From the NCBI RefSeq assembly GCF_030067675.1, contig NZ_JASJEV010000007.1, forward strand, positions 62,001 through 126,000: a stretch of DNA of 64,000 nt, given 5' to 3'. The position numbers and the translations under genes were made by a program. Below are positions 54,843 to 63,944 of the stretch, piece after piece (position 1 is the first letter of the stretch; each line of letters opens with the position of its first letter). The notes below the pieces were generated by a model. That model saw only the letters and a program-made list of their open reading frames with translations, ran no database searches and was not told the DNA's origin. Origin of the DNA: Chelatococcus albus. Lineage in GTDB: Bacteria > Pseudomonadota > Alphaproteobacteria > Rhizobiales > Beijerinckiaceae.

Positions 54843-56057
54843 ATGGTGCTAGGGCTGTTCGTGGTCGCCGGTCTGTTCTTCGTCGGCGGCATAGCGGCGA
54901 TCGTGTCGGGCTCCGACATCATCGTCCTGGAGCGCGGCTGGTCGATGGTGATCGCCGGCAGCGTGGCGGCGACGGGCGGTGCCCTGCTCGCGGGCCTCGG
55001 CCTCGTATTGCGGGAGCTGAAGCGGCTCGCCGCGGAACTCGCGGCCGCGCCCCGGGCGGCGCCGGCGCCCCTCGCCGGTGCGGCCCCCGCCCTCGCAGCG
55101 GCCGGTGCGGCCGCGGCACTCGCGGCGGCGGGCAGCGCCGCGCAGGACGCGCAGGAAGACCAGCATTCCCTCGACCTGCGCCCGCCGGAGCCGGCAGCCC
55201 CGGAGGCGGAGGAGCGTCGCCCCGAGCCGTCCCGGCCGGCGGAGGCCGAGCGGCGCGAGCCTGTGGTGGCCGCCTGGGGCGACCGGTTCCGCTTCGACGA
55301 GATCGCCAGGCCGGCCGGACCCGCGGCCGAAGCCCCGGCCGAGAACCCTGCCGGAGCGCGCGCCGAGGAGCCGGCGCCGGAGGCGCGCGTCTTCCGCCCG
55401 GAACCGCCGTCCTGGCTGCGCAAGGAGACCGCGGCGCCCGCCGCGGCGGAAAAGAAGCCGCTGTTCCCCTGGCTGAAGACCGGTGCCGAGGAGCCGGCGG
55501 AGGCGGCGCCGCGCCCGTCACCCGCCGAGCCCGACCTGCCGGACGTTCCCGACCTCGCCGAGCCCGGGGAGCGCAGGGCCGAGCGCATGCCGCCCGAGCT
55601 GCCCTATCGCGAGGCCTCCTACGCCGAGCCGTCCTGGCCTGAGCTGCTGCCGGAGGAGGCTGCGGAGGCGCCGCGGCCGGCGGCCGCGGCGGGGCGCGCG
55701 GATCTGGCGCGTGCGGCGGAGGCGGCGGTCGCCGGGGCGCTCGCGGCCGAGCGTCGGCCGGGCGAGACCGCAGACGCGGCCGAGGAGAAGGCTGCGCCAG
55801 TGACCGAGGCGGAGCGCGGCGGGGCGAAGACGGGCGAGGAGGCCATTCCGACCGTCGTCGGCACCTACAGCGCCGGTGGCAATCTCTACGTGATGTTCTC
55901 GGACGGCTCGATCGAGGCCGAGACGACGCGCGGCGTCTTCCGCTTCACTTCGCTCGACGAGCTGAAGTCCTACATCGCCAAGGGCGAGATCGGGAAGGGC
56001 GAGACCGGGAAGGGCGCGCCGGAGGACGGCCCGGCGGCCGGGCGGACGAAGTCCTGA
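54843..56057 (+). CDS. Membrane protein with Ala/Pro/Glu-rich linker and conserved C-terminal domain
   Basis: 404 residues. Two transmembrane helices (MVLGLFVVAGLFFVGGIAAI and MVIAGSVAATGGALLAGLGL) are followed by about 280 disordered residues rich in Ala, Pro and Glu. A short folded C-terminus reads TVVGTYSAGGNLYVMFSDGS, then IEAETTRGVFRFTSLDELKS. That end looks conserved in Rhizobiales (recalled, not checked). The frame extends upstream to 54693, but ATG 54843 directly begins the first helix. Function unknown. Confidence 0.7.
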   Translation: MVLGLFVVAGLFFVGGIAAIVSGSDIIVLERGWSMVIAGSVAATGGALLAGLGLVLRELKRLAAELAAAPRAAPAPLAGAAPALAAAGAAAALAAAGSAAQDAQEDQHSLDLRPPEPAAPEAEERRPEPSRPAEAERREPVVAAWGDRFRFDEIARPAGPAAEAPAENPAGARAEEPAPEARVFRPEPPSWLRKETAAPAAAEKKPLFPWLKTGAEEPAEAAPRPSPAEPDLPDVPDLAEPGERRAERMPPELPYREASYAEPSWPELLPEEAAEAPRPAAAAGRADLARAAEAAVAGALAAERRPGETADAAEEKAAPVTEAERGGAKTGEEAIPTVVGTYSAGGNLYVMFSDGSIEAETTRGVFRFTSLDELKSYIAKGEIGKGETGKGAPEDGPAAGRTKS

Positions 56058-56208
56058 CCGCCGGGCGTCGGGCGCCCGCCGCCCGACGCTCCTCCCCTGC
56101 CCCGCCTTCCTCCGTCCGCCCCGGACGCCGCGCGAGGGACTGTCACCCCCAACCGAGGACAGCCAGCGGGGCGGGGCGGCGACGGCGAGACGGCCGCCGC
56201 AGGCGGCC

Positions 56209-56532
56209 TCAGCCGAGGAGAAGCTTCGGCAGCCAGGTGGCGAGTGACGGAAAGAGGGCGACGAGGCCGAGCGTGACGAGCTGCATCGCCACGAAGGGCA
56301 TGACGCCGCGAAACATGTGGCCGTAGGTGAGGTCCGCCGGCGCGATCGAGCGCAGGTAGAAGATCGAGGGGGCCATCGGCGGCGTCGGATACGAGGTCTG
56401 GATGGCGACGATGAAGAGCACGGCGAACCACAGCGGGGCGATGCCCGCCGCCTCCACGATCGGCGCGCCGATGAGCACGATGGAGATCCAGTCGAGCACG
56501 AAGCCGGCCGCGAAGACGATGGCGATCGCGCA
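56209..56532 (-). pseudogene. C-terminal remnant of a TRAP transporter large subunit (DctM)
   Basis: About 107 codons in frame from AIAIVFAAGFVLDWISIVLI to the natural end FPSLATWLPKLLLG. The stretch includes SYPTPPMAPSIFYLRSIAPA, typical of the DctM C-terminus. The N-terminal roughly three quarters of the usual 430 residues is missing. It adjoins a DctQ remnant in another frame, indicating a deletion joining the two genes. Confidence 0.85.
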
Positions 56533-56763
56533 TAGAAGGGCCAGAGCAGCGGCGCCCAGGGGCTCACCTCCTCGACCTGGCCCAAGACATAGGCCGCCGA
56601 GGTCTTCATGAGGGCCACGCGGGTCATGAGCGCGAGCAGCGGCGTGAACAGGACGAGGAGGGCGAAGCCGATGATGCGCGCCTGCGCCGCCTCCGGCAGG
56701 CGGGAGGAGAGGAAGTCGATGCGCACGTGCGCGTCATGCTTCAGGGCGTAGGCCGAGCCGGAG
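56529..56763 (-). pseudogene. Internal remnant of a TRAP transporter small subunit (DctQ)
   Basis: About 78 codons read GSAYALKHDAHVRIDFLSSR and continue to EEVSPWAPLLWPFYA. These are the middle and third-helix regions of DctQ, including the KHDAHVRID motif. The N-terminus and the last helix are absent. At TATGCG the sequence passes into DctM in a different frame, so the junction is a deletion scar. Confidence 0.8.
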
Positions 56764-56881
56764 GGAACAGGCCGGAAGGCCCCCCGCGGCCATTCCGGCA
56801 ATCGCGCCGAATGCCCGGCGCCCCCCGCCGTCATCCGGGGCGCCACGGGGGCAGGCGCCCCCCGCGGCGCGGCCGCGCATC

Positions 56882-59011
56882 TCAATCGCCGCCGAGCGTC
56901 CCGTCCAGCACGGCGAGGGCGAAGGCGTAGTTGAAGGCCACTTCCTTGATGCGGTCGAAGCGGCCGGCGGCGCCGCCGTGGCCGGCGTCCATGTTGGTCT
57001 TGAGCAGGATCGGCCCGCCGCCCGTCATGGTGGCGCGCAGCTTCGCCACCCATTTCGCCGGCTCCCAGTAGGTGACGCGCGGGTCGGAGAGGCCACCGAG
57101 CGCGAGGATCGCCGGATAGCGCTGCGCCGCCACCCGGTCGTAGGGCGAATAGGCGCGGATCGCGGCAAAGGCCGCCGGGTCCTCGATGGGATTGCCCCAT
57201 TCGGGCCATTCCGGCGGGGTGAGCGGCAGGTCCCCGTCGAGCATGGTGTTGAGCACATCGACGAAGGGCACGTCGGCGATGATGGCGGCGAAGAGATGCG
57301 GCGCCATGTTGGCGACGGCGCCCATCAGCATGCCGCCGGCGCTGCCGCCATGGGCGACGATGCGGCCCTTCGCCGTGTAGCCCGCCGCGATCAGGTGCTC
57401 GGCGCAGGCGATGAAGTCGGTGAAGGTATTGGGCTTCTTCTCGCGCTTGCCGTCCTTGTACCAGCGCCAGCCCTTCTCCGTGCCGCCGCGCACGTGGGCG
57501 ATGGCATAGACGAGGCCGCGGTCGACGAGAGACAGCCGGCCCGTGCTGAAGGAGGCCGGCATGGCGCTGCCGTAGGCGCCGTAGCCGTAGAGGAGGCAGG
57601 GCGCCGTGCCGTCGAGCGGCGTGCCGCGGCGGTAGACGAGCGAGATCGGCACGCGCTCGCCGTCCGGCGCCGTGGCGAAGAGGCGCTCCGTCACGTAGTC
57701 CGCCGGGTCGTGGCCGGAGGGCACCTCCTGGCGCTTCATGAGGCGTCGCTCGCGCGTCGCCATGTCGTAGTCGTAGGTCTCCGCCGGCGTCGTCATGGAC
57801 GCGTAGGTGAAGCGCACGACGTCCGTGTCGAACTCGAAGGAGCTCTCCAGCGAGAGGGAATAGGCCTCCTCGGGGAAGGCGACCGCATGGTCCTCCCCGC
57901 TGCCGAGGTCGCGCACGACGAGGCGCGGGCGCGCGTCCTCGCGCTCCAGCCAGACAAGGTGGCGGGCGAAGGGAACGTGCGAGAGCACCATGATGCCGGG
58001 CCGCGCCGGCACGAGATCCCGCCAGGCCTGCCGGCCTGGCGCGGCGAGGGGCGCGGTGACGAGCTTGAAGTCCTCCGCCCCGTCGGCGTTGGTGCGGATG
58101 ATCAGGTCCTCGCCCCGGTGCTCCACCTCGTAGCGCACTTCCCTTTCGCGCGGGGCGACGAGGCGCGGCCGCGCGGCGGCGTCGGCGAGGTCGAGGAGGT
58201 GGGCCTCCGAGGTCTCGTGGTCGCCGACGGAGATGACGCAGAAGGCCCCCGACTGCGTCCTGTCGATATCGACGAACCAGCCCGGGTCGGGCTCCTCGTA
58301 GATGAGCTCGTCGGCCTCCGCCGGTGTGCCGAGGCGGTGGCGGCAGACGCGGCTCGGCCGGTGGTTCTCGTCGAGGCGCACGTAGTAGAAGGCGCGCCCG
58401 TCACTGGTCCATACGGCCTCGCCGCCGGTGTCGGGCACGCGGTCGGGCAGGTCCTCGCCGGTCGAAAGGTCGCGCACGCGCATGAGATGGAATTCGGAGC
58501 CCGTCTCGTCGGCGCTCCAGGCGAGGAACCGGTGGTCGGGCGAGTGGGCGGCCCCGCCCAGCTCGAAGAAGGCTTTGCCCGCGCCCAGCGCGTCGCCGTC
58601 GAGCAGCACCGCCTCGGCCCCGCCCTCGCGCGGGCGGCGGCAGACGAGCGGGTGCTGCCCGCCCTCGCGGTAGCGCGTGTAGTAGGCGAAGGCGCCGTCG
58701 GGCGCCGGCACCGTCGCGTCGTCCTCCTTGATGCGGGCGCGCATCTCGGCGGCCAGGGTCTCCCTGAGTGCCTCGGTGCCGGCCATCAGCGCCGCCGCAT
58801 GGGCGTTCTCCGCCTCGAGATGGGCGCGGATGTCGGCCGGCAGGGCGGCCGGGTCCTTCAGCACCTCGCGCCAGTTCTCGGCCTTCAGCCAGGCGAAGTC
58901 GTCGCTCAGCGCCTCGCCGTGCACGACGGTCGTCACCGGCCGGCGCAGGGCCGCCGGCGCCGCGGCGGTCGGGGGGATCGGGTGGCGGTCGGGCATCGTC
59001 CGGTCACGCAT
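56882..59011 (-). CDS. ptrB: Oligopeptidase B (S9 prolyl oligopeptidase family)
   Basis: 709 residues. An N-terminal beta-propeller (e.g. [20 protein letters not shown]) leads to the hydrolase domain. The catalytic residues are Ser in HGGSAGGML (near 557), Asp in GGLSDPRV (near 641) and His in DAGHGG (near 680). [18 protein letters not shown] is also diagnostic. It cleaves oligopeptides after basic residues in the cytoplasm. ATG 59011 overlaps the msrB stop by 8 bases; ATG 58996 (MPDRHPIPP) is also possible. Confidence 0.94.
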   Translation of the reverse strand: MRDRTMPDRHPIPPTAAAPAALRRPVTTVVHGEALSDDFAWLKAENWREVLKDPAALPADIRAHLEAENAHAAALMAGTEALRETLAAEMRARIKEDDATVPAPDGAFAYYTRYREGGQHPLVCRRPREGGAEAVLLDGDALGAGKAFFELGGAAHSPDHRFLAWSADETGSEFHLMRVRDLSTGEDLPDRVPDTGGEAVWTSDGRAFYYVRLDENHRPSRVCRHRLGTPAEADELIYEEPDPGWFVDIDRTQSGAFCVISVGDHETSEAHLLDLADAAARPRLVAPREREVRYEVEHRGEDLIIRTNADGAEDFKLVTAPLAAPGRQAWRDLVPARPGIMVLSHVPFARHLVWLEREDARPRLVVRDLGSGEDHAVAFPEEAYSLSLESSFEFDTDVVRFTYASMTTPAETYDYDMATRERRLMKRQEVPSGHDPADYVTERLFATAPDGERVPISLVYRRGTPLDGTAPCLLYGYGAYGSAMPASFSTGRLSLVDRGLVYAIAHVRGGTEKGWRWYKDGKREKKPNTFTDFIACAEHLIAAGYTAKGRIVAHGGSAGGMLMGAVANMAPHLFAAIIADVPFVDVLNTMLDGDLPLTPPEWPEWGNPIEDPAAFAAIRAYSPYDRVAAQRYPAILALGGLSDPRVTYWEPAKWVAKLRATMTGGGPILLKTNMDAGHGGAAGRFDRIKEVAFNYAFALAVLDGTLGGD

Positions 59012-59438
59012 CGTCGGTCGTCGCATCCTCGTCGGGGATCAGGGTCAGCGCCGTGCCGTTCACGCAGTAGCGCAGGCCCGTCGGCTTCGGCCCGTCGGCA
59101 AAGACATGGCCGAGATGGGCGGCGCAGGCGGCGCAGCGGATCTCGGTGCGCTCCATGCCGCGCGAGTCGTCGGCGTGCTCGGTCACCGCCTCGGCGCTCA
59201 CGGGCGCGAAGAAGCTCGGCCAGCCCGAGCCCGAATCATATTTCGTGCCGGAGCGGAAGAGGGGCGCCCCGCAGCCGACGCATCGGTAGAGGCCGGCGCG
59301 CTTCTCGTCGAGATGGGGGCCCGTGAACGGACGCTCCGTGCCGCCCTGGCGGGTGACGTAATACTGCTCGGGCGTCAGTACCGCCCGCCATTCCTCGTCG
59401 CTCCTGCGGATCCGCGGCCATTCATCCCCGCCCGCCAT
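59004..59438 (-). CDS. msrB: Peptide-methionine (R)-S-oxide reductase MsrB
   Basis: 144 residues. Zinc-binding pairs CVGCGAPLF (near 54) and [12 protein letters not shown] (near 103) frame [11 protein letters not shown]. The catalytic Cys is in [11 protein letters not shown] (near 124). It repairs methionine-R-sulfoxide in the cytoplasm. ATG 59438 starts [17 protein letters not shown] with a GGGAG site upstream. It forms an overlapping operon with ptrB. Confidence 0.95.
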   Translation of the reverse strand: MAGGDEWPRIRRSDEEWRAVLTPEQYYVTRQGGTERPFTGPHLDEKRAGLYRCVGCGAPLFRSGTKYDSGSGWPSFFAPVSAEAVTEHADDSRGMERTEIRCAACAAHLGHVFADGPKPTGLRYCVNGTALTLIPDEDATTDDA

Positions 59439-59725
59439 GCCTCGCTCTCCCGTCTCGCGGACCGTCTCCTGCCCTTCCGGGGGGTACCGGCCCGGGCTCG
59501 CAAGACGATCGTTTCCAATGACTTGGCGCATGACCTCGCGCCTCCCGCCGGCGGCGGGTGGCGCCCCGCCCCGCGGCCCCGCGCTCTCCGCGGGGCTCGC
59601 AGGAATATGGCGGCGGCGGCCCGGCAGGCAAGGAGCCCCCTGCCCACCCCCTCCCGCGACCGAAAGCCGGACGTGGCAAGAGATTACCGCCGGCGAGAAG
59701 AGAAAGGTTGTCGCAGGAGGATGAT

Positions 59726-59755
59726 GATGAGCTCACAACAACGCGTGAGTTCATC
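59726..59755. promoter_or_regulatory. Imperfect inverted repeat upstream of mucR
   Basis: GATGAGCTCAC (59726-59736) and GTGAGTTCATC (59745-59755) are inverted with one mismatch, 210 bases before the mucR start. The 59720-59960 leader is less GC-rich than its surroundings. MucR proteins commonly repress their own genes by binding AT-rich DNA, so this may be an operator. Confidence 0.4.
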
Positions 59756-59963
59756 GACAGAAATGAAATTCTTGTCTTGCGGAGCGCACAACTTTGGCTT
59801 ACTTGCTGGGAGCGAACCGAGCGGCGATTCCGCCGTAGTCACAGATGCGTCGACCGCCGCCTGGCGGGGAGAGCGTGGAAAATCCGCCTCGGGATCCTTC
59901 AAGTGCATGGCTGGCATTCGTCTTGCGCGGAGCGAGGCGGAGAAGAGAGGGACAATAGTCGAC

Positions 59964-60392
59964 ATGAACGACACAGCTCAGGCTTCGAACTACATCGAGC
60001 TCGCCGCCGATATCGTGTCTGCCTATGTGAGCAACAACACGGTTTCCGCCAACGAGCTGCCCGGCCTGATCAACGAGGTGCATGCTGCCCTGGTACGCGT
60101 GGTGGCGGGGGCCGCCGAGGCGCCGGCCGAAGCGCCGAAGCCGGCGGTTCCGATCAAGAAGTCCGTCACGCCGGACTACATCGTCTGCCTCGAAGACGGC
60201 AAGAAGTTCAAGTCGCTCAAGCGTCACCTGCGTACGCAGTACAACATGACGCCCGAGCAATACCGAGAGAAGTGGGGCCTGGCGGCGGACTATCCGATGG
60301 TCGCGCCGAACTATGCCAAGGCCCGCTCGCAGCTGGCCAAGGAAATGGGCCTCGGCCAGCAGCGCCGCAAGCGCCGCTCCTCGCGCGGCTGA
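59964..60392 (+). CDS. mucR: MucR/Ros-family zinc-finger transcriptional regulator
   Basis: 142 residues. The N-terminal oligomerisation region ([20 protein letters not shown]) is followed by [20 protein letters not shown] and [36 protein letters not shown] and a basic tail follow. Compared with the Ros C2H2 finger, position two of the Cys pair is Asp and the last His is Gln, variants I recall in other rhizobial MucR proteins. MucR is a global silencer of surface, motility and virulence or symbiosis genes. ATG 59964 is the family start. Confidence 0.94.
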   Translation: MNDTAQASNYIELAADIVSAYVSNNTVSANELPGLINEVHAALVRVVAGAAEAPAEAPKPAVPIKKSVTPDYIVCLEDGKKFKSLKRHLRTQYNMTPEQYREKWGLAADYPMVAPNYAKARSQLAKEMGLGQQRRKRRSSRG

Positions 60393-60550
60393 GAGCCGCG
60401 CGGGTGGCCGGCCCCGCGCCCGGCGGACGGTTCCCGTTCGCCGGAAAGGGTGATTGCGGCATCCCGGATCTCGCCTTGACCATCGCTTGCCGGCAGGGCC
60501 TCGCCTGAGGCGCCCGTGGTGATCACGCCGGACCAGCATTGAGGATCGCG

Positions 60551-60575
60551 AAGGCCGCCGCTTCGGCGGCCTTTT
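60551..60575 (+). terminator. Rho-independent terminator downstream of mucR
   Basis: AAGGCCGCC (60551-60559) and GGCGGCCTT (60565-60573) form a 9-bp stem with loop GCTTC and trailing TTTT. It is 160 bases past the mucR stop. Confidence 0.8.
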
Positions 60576-61251
60576 GCGTGCCGGGCCGGGATATCCGCCT
60601 CGACCGGTCGCCCCCGCTCCCGTCCCCCCGGCCCCGGGACCAGGCCGGCGCCGGCCGCGCGGCGCCGCAGCGGCGGTTCGCCGGGCAGGGGAAGCCGGCC
60701 AGGGACATGGCCCGGCGGTGGCGACGGACAACACGGAGGGCGGGGAGGCTCACCCCTTGCCGACACGGGCCGCCGGCGGCTCTGCCACGCCGCCGTTCCC
60801 GGGCGGTGTGATGGGGCCGCCCGTACAGGTCGGCAGCGCCCCGAGCGGTGCAAGACCTGGTGCCGATCGCAACAGGTGTCGGTCCAGGCGTCGATCACTC
60901 CGGAGTCGGGCGCCGCGCCTCACCAGGATTGCAACGCTCGATCGGGAAGTGGCACGGTCGCGCATCGCGGGCTTGCAATCGCCGAAATAGGATATTAATC
61001 CTAGCGCAGCCGGGCACCCATTGGCCCGGATCGCATTGTCTTATGGAACATAACATGAACAAACATAACGAGCGAGCCGGTCGGCCCGCAATCGTCCCGG
61101 GTTATCTCGCGACAGCGGCCGCAGCCGCCCTCGCTCCCTCCCCCGCCGCGCGCGGGGACGCGTCCCCCTGGGCGCCGGCGGTGGCCGGAGCGTGGCGGAC
61201 GGCGGGCGCTCCCTGCCCTGCCTCTCCCCTCTCCGCTGGCGGGAGGTCGGT
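60576..61251. other. Long leader region upstream of the DUF6456 gene
   Basis: About 675 bases without a confident gene. From 60970 to 61080 the sequence turns AT-rich and contains palindromes. A 70-codon frame from ATG 61043 (MEHNMNKHNERAGRPAIVPG) ends with a TGA that overlaps the DUF6456 ATG (ATGA). Its C-terminal half looks like non-coding composition, so it is noted but not called. Confidence 0.4.
60988..61003. promoter_or_regulatory. Palindrome TAGGATATTAATCCTA, possible operator
   Basis: Six-base arms TAGGAT and ATCCTA flank ATTA. Just upstream, GATTGCAA (60927-60934) and TTGCAATC (60973-60980) are a second inverted pair. The cluster of symmetric AT-rich motifs lies 250 bases before the DUF6456 gene and probably regulates it. 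The binding protein is unknown. Confidence 0.45.
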
Positions 61252-62118
61252 ATGAGGCGCAGGACGGGACACGAAGCGGGACGGGGGCTGGACGCCAAAG
61301 CCGGGCGGCTCCTGCGCCACCTCGCCGAGGACGGCGCCTTCGCCCGCCTCGCGGCCGACGGGGGCGACCGGCTCGACCTCTTCCGCCGCCGCGGGAACAT
61401 GACGCTCGGAGCCGGCACGGCCCCGAGCGCCGCCGCCGCGGCACTCGTCGCCGCCGACTGCGCCCGCTGGCGGCACGATGCCGCGGGGCGCCGCTTCCTT
61501 GCCATCACGGAGGCGGGGCGGGCGCGGCTCGCGCGCCGGGATGCGCCGGTGCCCGACCTCGGCTTCCTGGCGCAGCACAGGCCGCTCGCCACGCGCCGCG
61601 TCGAGGTCGACGGCGCGGCGGGCACCGTCAGGGTGGACGAGGCGGAGAGCCCCCTCGCCTGGCTGCGGCGGCGCAGGGGCCGCAACGGCGAAGCCCTCGT
61701 CGACGCGGCGGAGTTCGCCGCCGGCGAGCGCCTGCGGGCGGACCTGACGCTCGCCGGCATGCTGCCGCGTGTCACGGCCGACTGGAGCGCGACGGCCGGC
61801 GCCCGGCGCGGCGCGGGACCGGCCGAGGCGACCGACGCCGTCATCGCCGCGCGCCAGCGGGCGCGGCAGGCGCTCGAAGCCGTCGGCAGCGACCTCTCCG
61901 GCCTGCTCGTCGATGTCTGCGGCTTTCTCAAGGGGCTGGAGCGGGTGGAGCGCGAGCGCGGCTGGCCCGCGCGCTCGGGCAAGGTCGTGCTGCGCCTCGC
62001 CCTGGCGCGGCTCGCGCGCCATTACGGCCTTGCGCCGGAGACGCGCGGCCCCCTGCGCTCGTCCGGCATCAGGCTCTGGGCCTCGCCGGACGCGCGCCCG
62101 CGCATCGACGGCCGCTAG
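61252..62118 (+). CDS. DUF6456-like protein, candidate GTA activator of the GafA/GafZ kind
   Basis: 288 residues. The N-terminal half (KAGRLLRHLAEDGAFARLAA, then RWRHDAAGRRFLAITEAGRA) looks like a winged-helix module. The C-terminal domain has ESPLAWLRRRRGRNGEALVD, AAEFAAGERLRADLTLAGML and GLLVDVCGFLKGLERVERER. RSGKVVLRLALARLARHYGL follows. This pattern matches my memory of DUF6456, the family that I believe includes the C-terminal part of the GTA activator GafA. Its family name and GTA link are recalled, not tested. ATG 61252 has GGGAGG upstream. Confidence 0.7.
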   Translation: MRRRTGHEAGRGLDAKAGRLLRHLAEDGAFARLAADGGDRLDLFRRRGNMTLGAGTAPSAAAAALVAADCARWRHDAAGRRFLAITEAGRARLARRDAPVPDLGFLAQHRPLATRRVEVDGAAGTVRVDEAESPLAWLRRRRGRNGEALVDAAEFAAGERLRADLTLAGMLPRVTADWSATAGARRGAGPAEATDAVIAARQRARQALEAVGSDLSGLLVDVCGFLKGLERVERERGWPARSGKVVLRLALARLARHYGLAPETRGPLRSSGIRLWASPDARPRIDGR

Positions 62119-62187
62119 CGACGGAGCCGCGCGCCGCCACCGCCAGCCGACCAGCCCGCAACGTTCCGATCGATTGCGGTTGAGAAT

Positions 62188-62205
62188 ATGGAATATTTGT
62201 TCCAT
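62188..62205. promoter_or_regulatory. Inverted repeat before rpiR-type gene, likely autoregulatory operator
   Basis: ATGGAA and TTCCAT flank TATTTG in an AT-rich stretch 40 bases before the gene. RpiR-type regulators often bind short GGAATAT-like palindromes beside their own genes. Confidence 0.5.
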
Positions 62206-62245
62206 TGTGGAGCGGACCGACGAACTGCTCCGGGGATTGCACGCG

Positions 62246-63085
62246 ATGCCGGCCAACGAAGCCGCCGACGGCGCGCCGCGCGACTTCGACTCGCTGAAGG
62301 CCCTGCTCATCGAGCGTCGGGCGGAGCTGCCGCGCCGGCTGGCGCAGGTGGCGGAGTTCGCCATCGCGCACCCGGACGAGGTCGCCTTCGGCACGGTGGC
62401 GAGCGTGGCGACGCAGGCGCAGGTGCAGCCCTCCACGCTGATCCGCTTCGCGCAGGCGGTGGGCTATGCCGGCTTCAGCGACCTGCAGGAGATCTTTCGC
62501 CTGCGCCTGCGCGAGCGCTGGCCCGACTATCGCGAGCGCCTCGCCGTGCTGCGCGCGAGCGAGGAAGGGGACGGCATCGCCGAGCTCTTCGAGCGCTTCA
62601 CCGAATCGGCGGCCCTGTCGCTCATGAAGCTGCGCGAGAGCGTGCGCCCGGAGGATCTCGAGGCCGCCGCCACGCTGCTGGCGCAGGCCGACACGATCTA
62701 TCTCGTGGGCCTGCGCCGCGCCTTCCCCGTCAGCGCCTATCTCGCCTATGCCATGGGCAAGCTCGGCCTGCGCTCGGTGCTGGTCGACCACGTGGCGGCG
62801 CTCGCCGGCGAGCAGCTCGCGGGGGCGCGTTCAGGGGATGCGCTGATCGCCATCAGCTTCACGCCCTACACGCCCGCGACGGTGGACCTCGCCAACGCCT
62901 GCGCCGGGCGCGGCATCCCGGTCGTGGCCATCACCGACAGCCCCTTCTCGCCCCTGTCGGCGGCGGCGAAGGTGCGCTTCGAGGTGGTGGAGGCCGACGT
63001 CGGCGGTTTCCGCTCGCTCGCCGCCACCTTCTGCCTCGCCATGACGCTCGCCGTCGCCGTGGGCGAGCGCCGCAAGGGCGAGTGA
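62246..63085 (+). CDS. RpiR/MurR-family transcriptional regulator with SIS domain
   Basis: 279 residues. The N-terminal HTH_6 domain has LPRRLAQVAEFAIAHPDEVA and FGTVASVATQAQVQPSTLIR, then FAQAVGYAGFSDLQEIF. The C-terminal SIS sugar-phosphate-binding domain (about 120-265) has ADTIYLVGLRRAFPVSAYLA and GDALIAISFTPYTPATVDLA, plus VVAITDSPFSPLS. Such proteins sense phosphosugars and control sugar or polyol genes. ATG 62246; a GTG at 62204 is an alternative. No sugar genes are nearby, so the target is unknown. Confidence 0.9.
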   Translation: MPANEAADGAPRDFDSLKALLIERRAELPRRLAQVAEFAIAHPDEVAFGTVASVATQAQVQPSTLIRFAQAVGYAGFSDLQEIFRLRLRERWPDYRERLAVLRASEEGDGIAELFERFTESAALSLMKLRESVRPEDLEAAATLLAQADTIYLVGLRRAFPVSAYLAYAMGKLGLRSVLVDHVAALAGEQLAGARSGDALIAISFTPYTPATVDLANACAGRGIPVVAITDSPFSPLSAAAKVRFEVVEADVGGFRSLAATFCLAMTLAVAVGERRKGE

Positions 63086-63392
63086 GCCCGACGCCCTGCC
63101 TGCCTCCACGCGTGGCAGCGCCGCTCGACCGGCACTTCCGCCGAAGGGGCGGGCGGGAGCCTGGCCCGGCATCCCGGCGCAGCCCTCAGTCCTCGGCGAT
63201 GACAGGATGGGGGGCCTTCCGCCGGGGCCGCCCCGCTCCGACCGCCGAGGCCTCCACGCCCGGGCTGCCGCGCCGGAGCATTCTCGCCGCAATGGCCGGC
63301 AGTTCGGCGAAGAGCCCACGGCCCGCATCGGCGACAATGCCCCGGCCGCATTGGCCGAAGCCTTTTCCGGCCCATCGGAACCGGAGACCGGC
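63086..63392. other. Intergenic region after the RpiR gene
   Basis: About 300 GC-rich bases with no convincing gene, RNA or hairpin with T-run. Confidence 0.5.
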
Positions 63393-63712
63393 CTATTCGA
63401 TATTCATGCTCACGGGAGCGTACATATAGCCGCCCCAGACGGTGCAGCGTCCCCGGTCACAACTCTGCGGGTCGGTGATGATCTGTCCCGAATTGTCGCG
63501 GGTCGTGGTCATTGTTCTGCCCGGCTTGTGCCCCACGTCCCGTCGTCCTGCTTGCGGTACCAGTGATAATCCCATCCCGCGGCGCAATCGGGCGTGGCGA
63601 CGAGGGTCACCAGCCACCGCGGTTGCTCGATGGCACCGCAACAGCCCGATTGCAGCTTCGCGCCATCCGCCATCGCACAGTCACGAACTGCCTTGATTGT
63701 ATATGCAAGCGT
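63393..63712 (-). pseudogene. Frameshifted remnant of a secreted-type hypothetical protein
   Basis: One frame reads AYTIKAVRDCAMADGAKLQS through CAAGWDYHWYRKQDDGTWG and then hits a stop. From the G-run at 63531-63534 a second frame continues HKPGRTMTTTRDNSGQIITD to VWGGYMYAPVSMNIE and a natural stop. The joined sequence (DYHWYRK, then HKPGRT, then DNSGQIITDP) resembles a family of alphaproteobacterial hypothetical proteins known to me by pattern only. One base appears lost in the G-run. No start codon remains at the 5' side (a TAG precedes), so the N-terminus is gone too. Confidence 0.7.
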
Positions 63713-63944
63713 CTATCCGGCATATTCGCCCGGCATATGAAGCGTGTTCGTTCTCATATTGCACGCATAATCGTGGAAATTATTTCGCTCTTGCCAAGCA
63801 TCTAATTCCAGAATACGTGATTATACATACAAATTTCGACAAAACAACTTCCGACTGCAACAGCAATGGCATTCTCAGGCCAGGCGTCACGCACGCCGGT
63901 GGCAAGCATGTCGCCCGCCGCCATGGGCGAGCGCCGCGCCCTTG

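Noticed and set aside
54919-55588. Minus-strand frames opposite the Ala/Pro-rich membrane protein
   Set aside because: Low-complexity shadows with no start context; the plus-strand protein has clear TM helices and a conserved end.
61043-61255. 70-codon frame ending with an ATGA overlap at the DUF6456 start
   Set aside because: The second half has the Ala/Pro composition of random high-GC sequence and there is no good ribosome binding site; described in the intergenic entry only.
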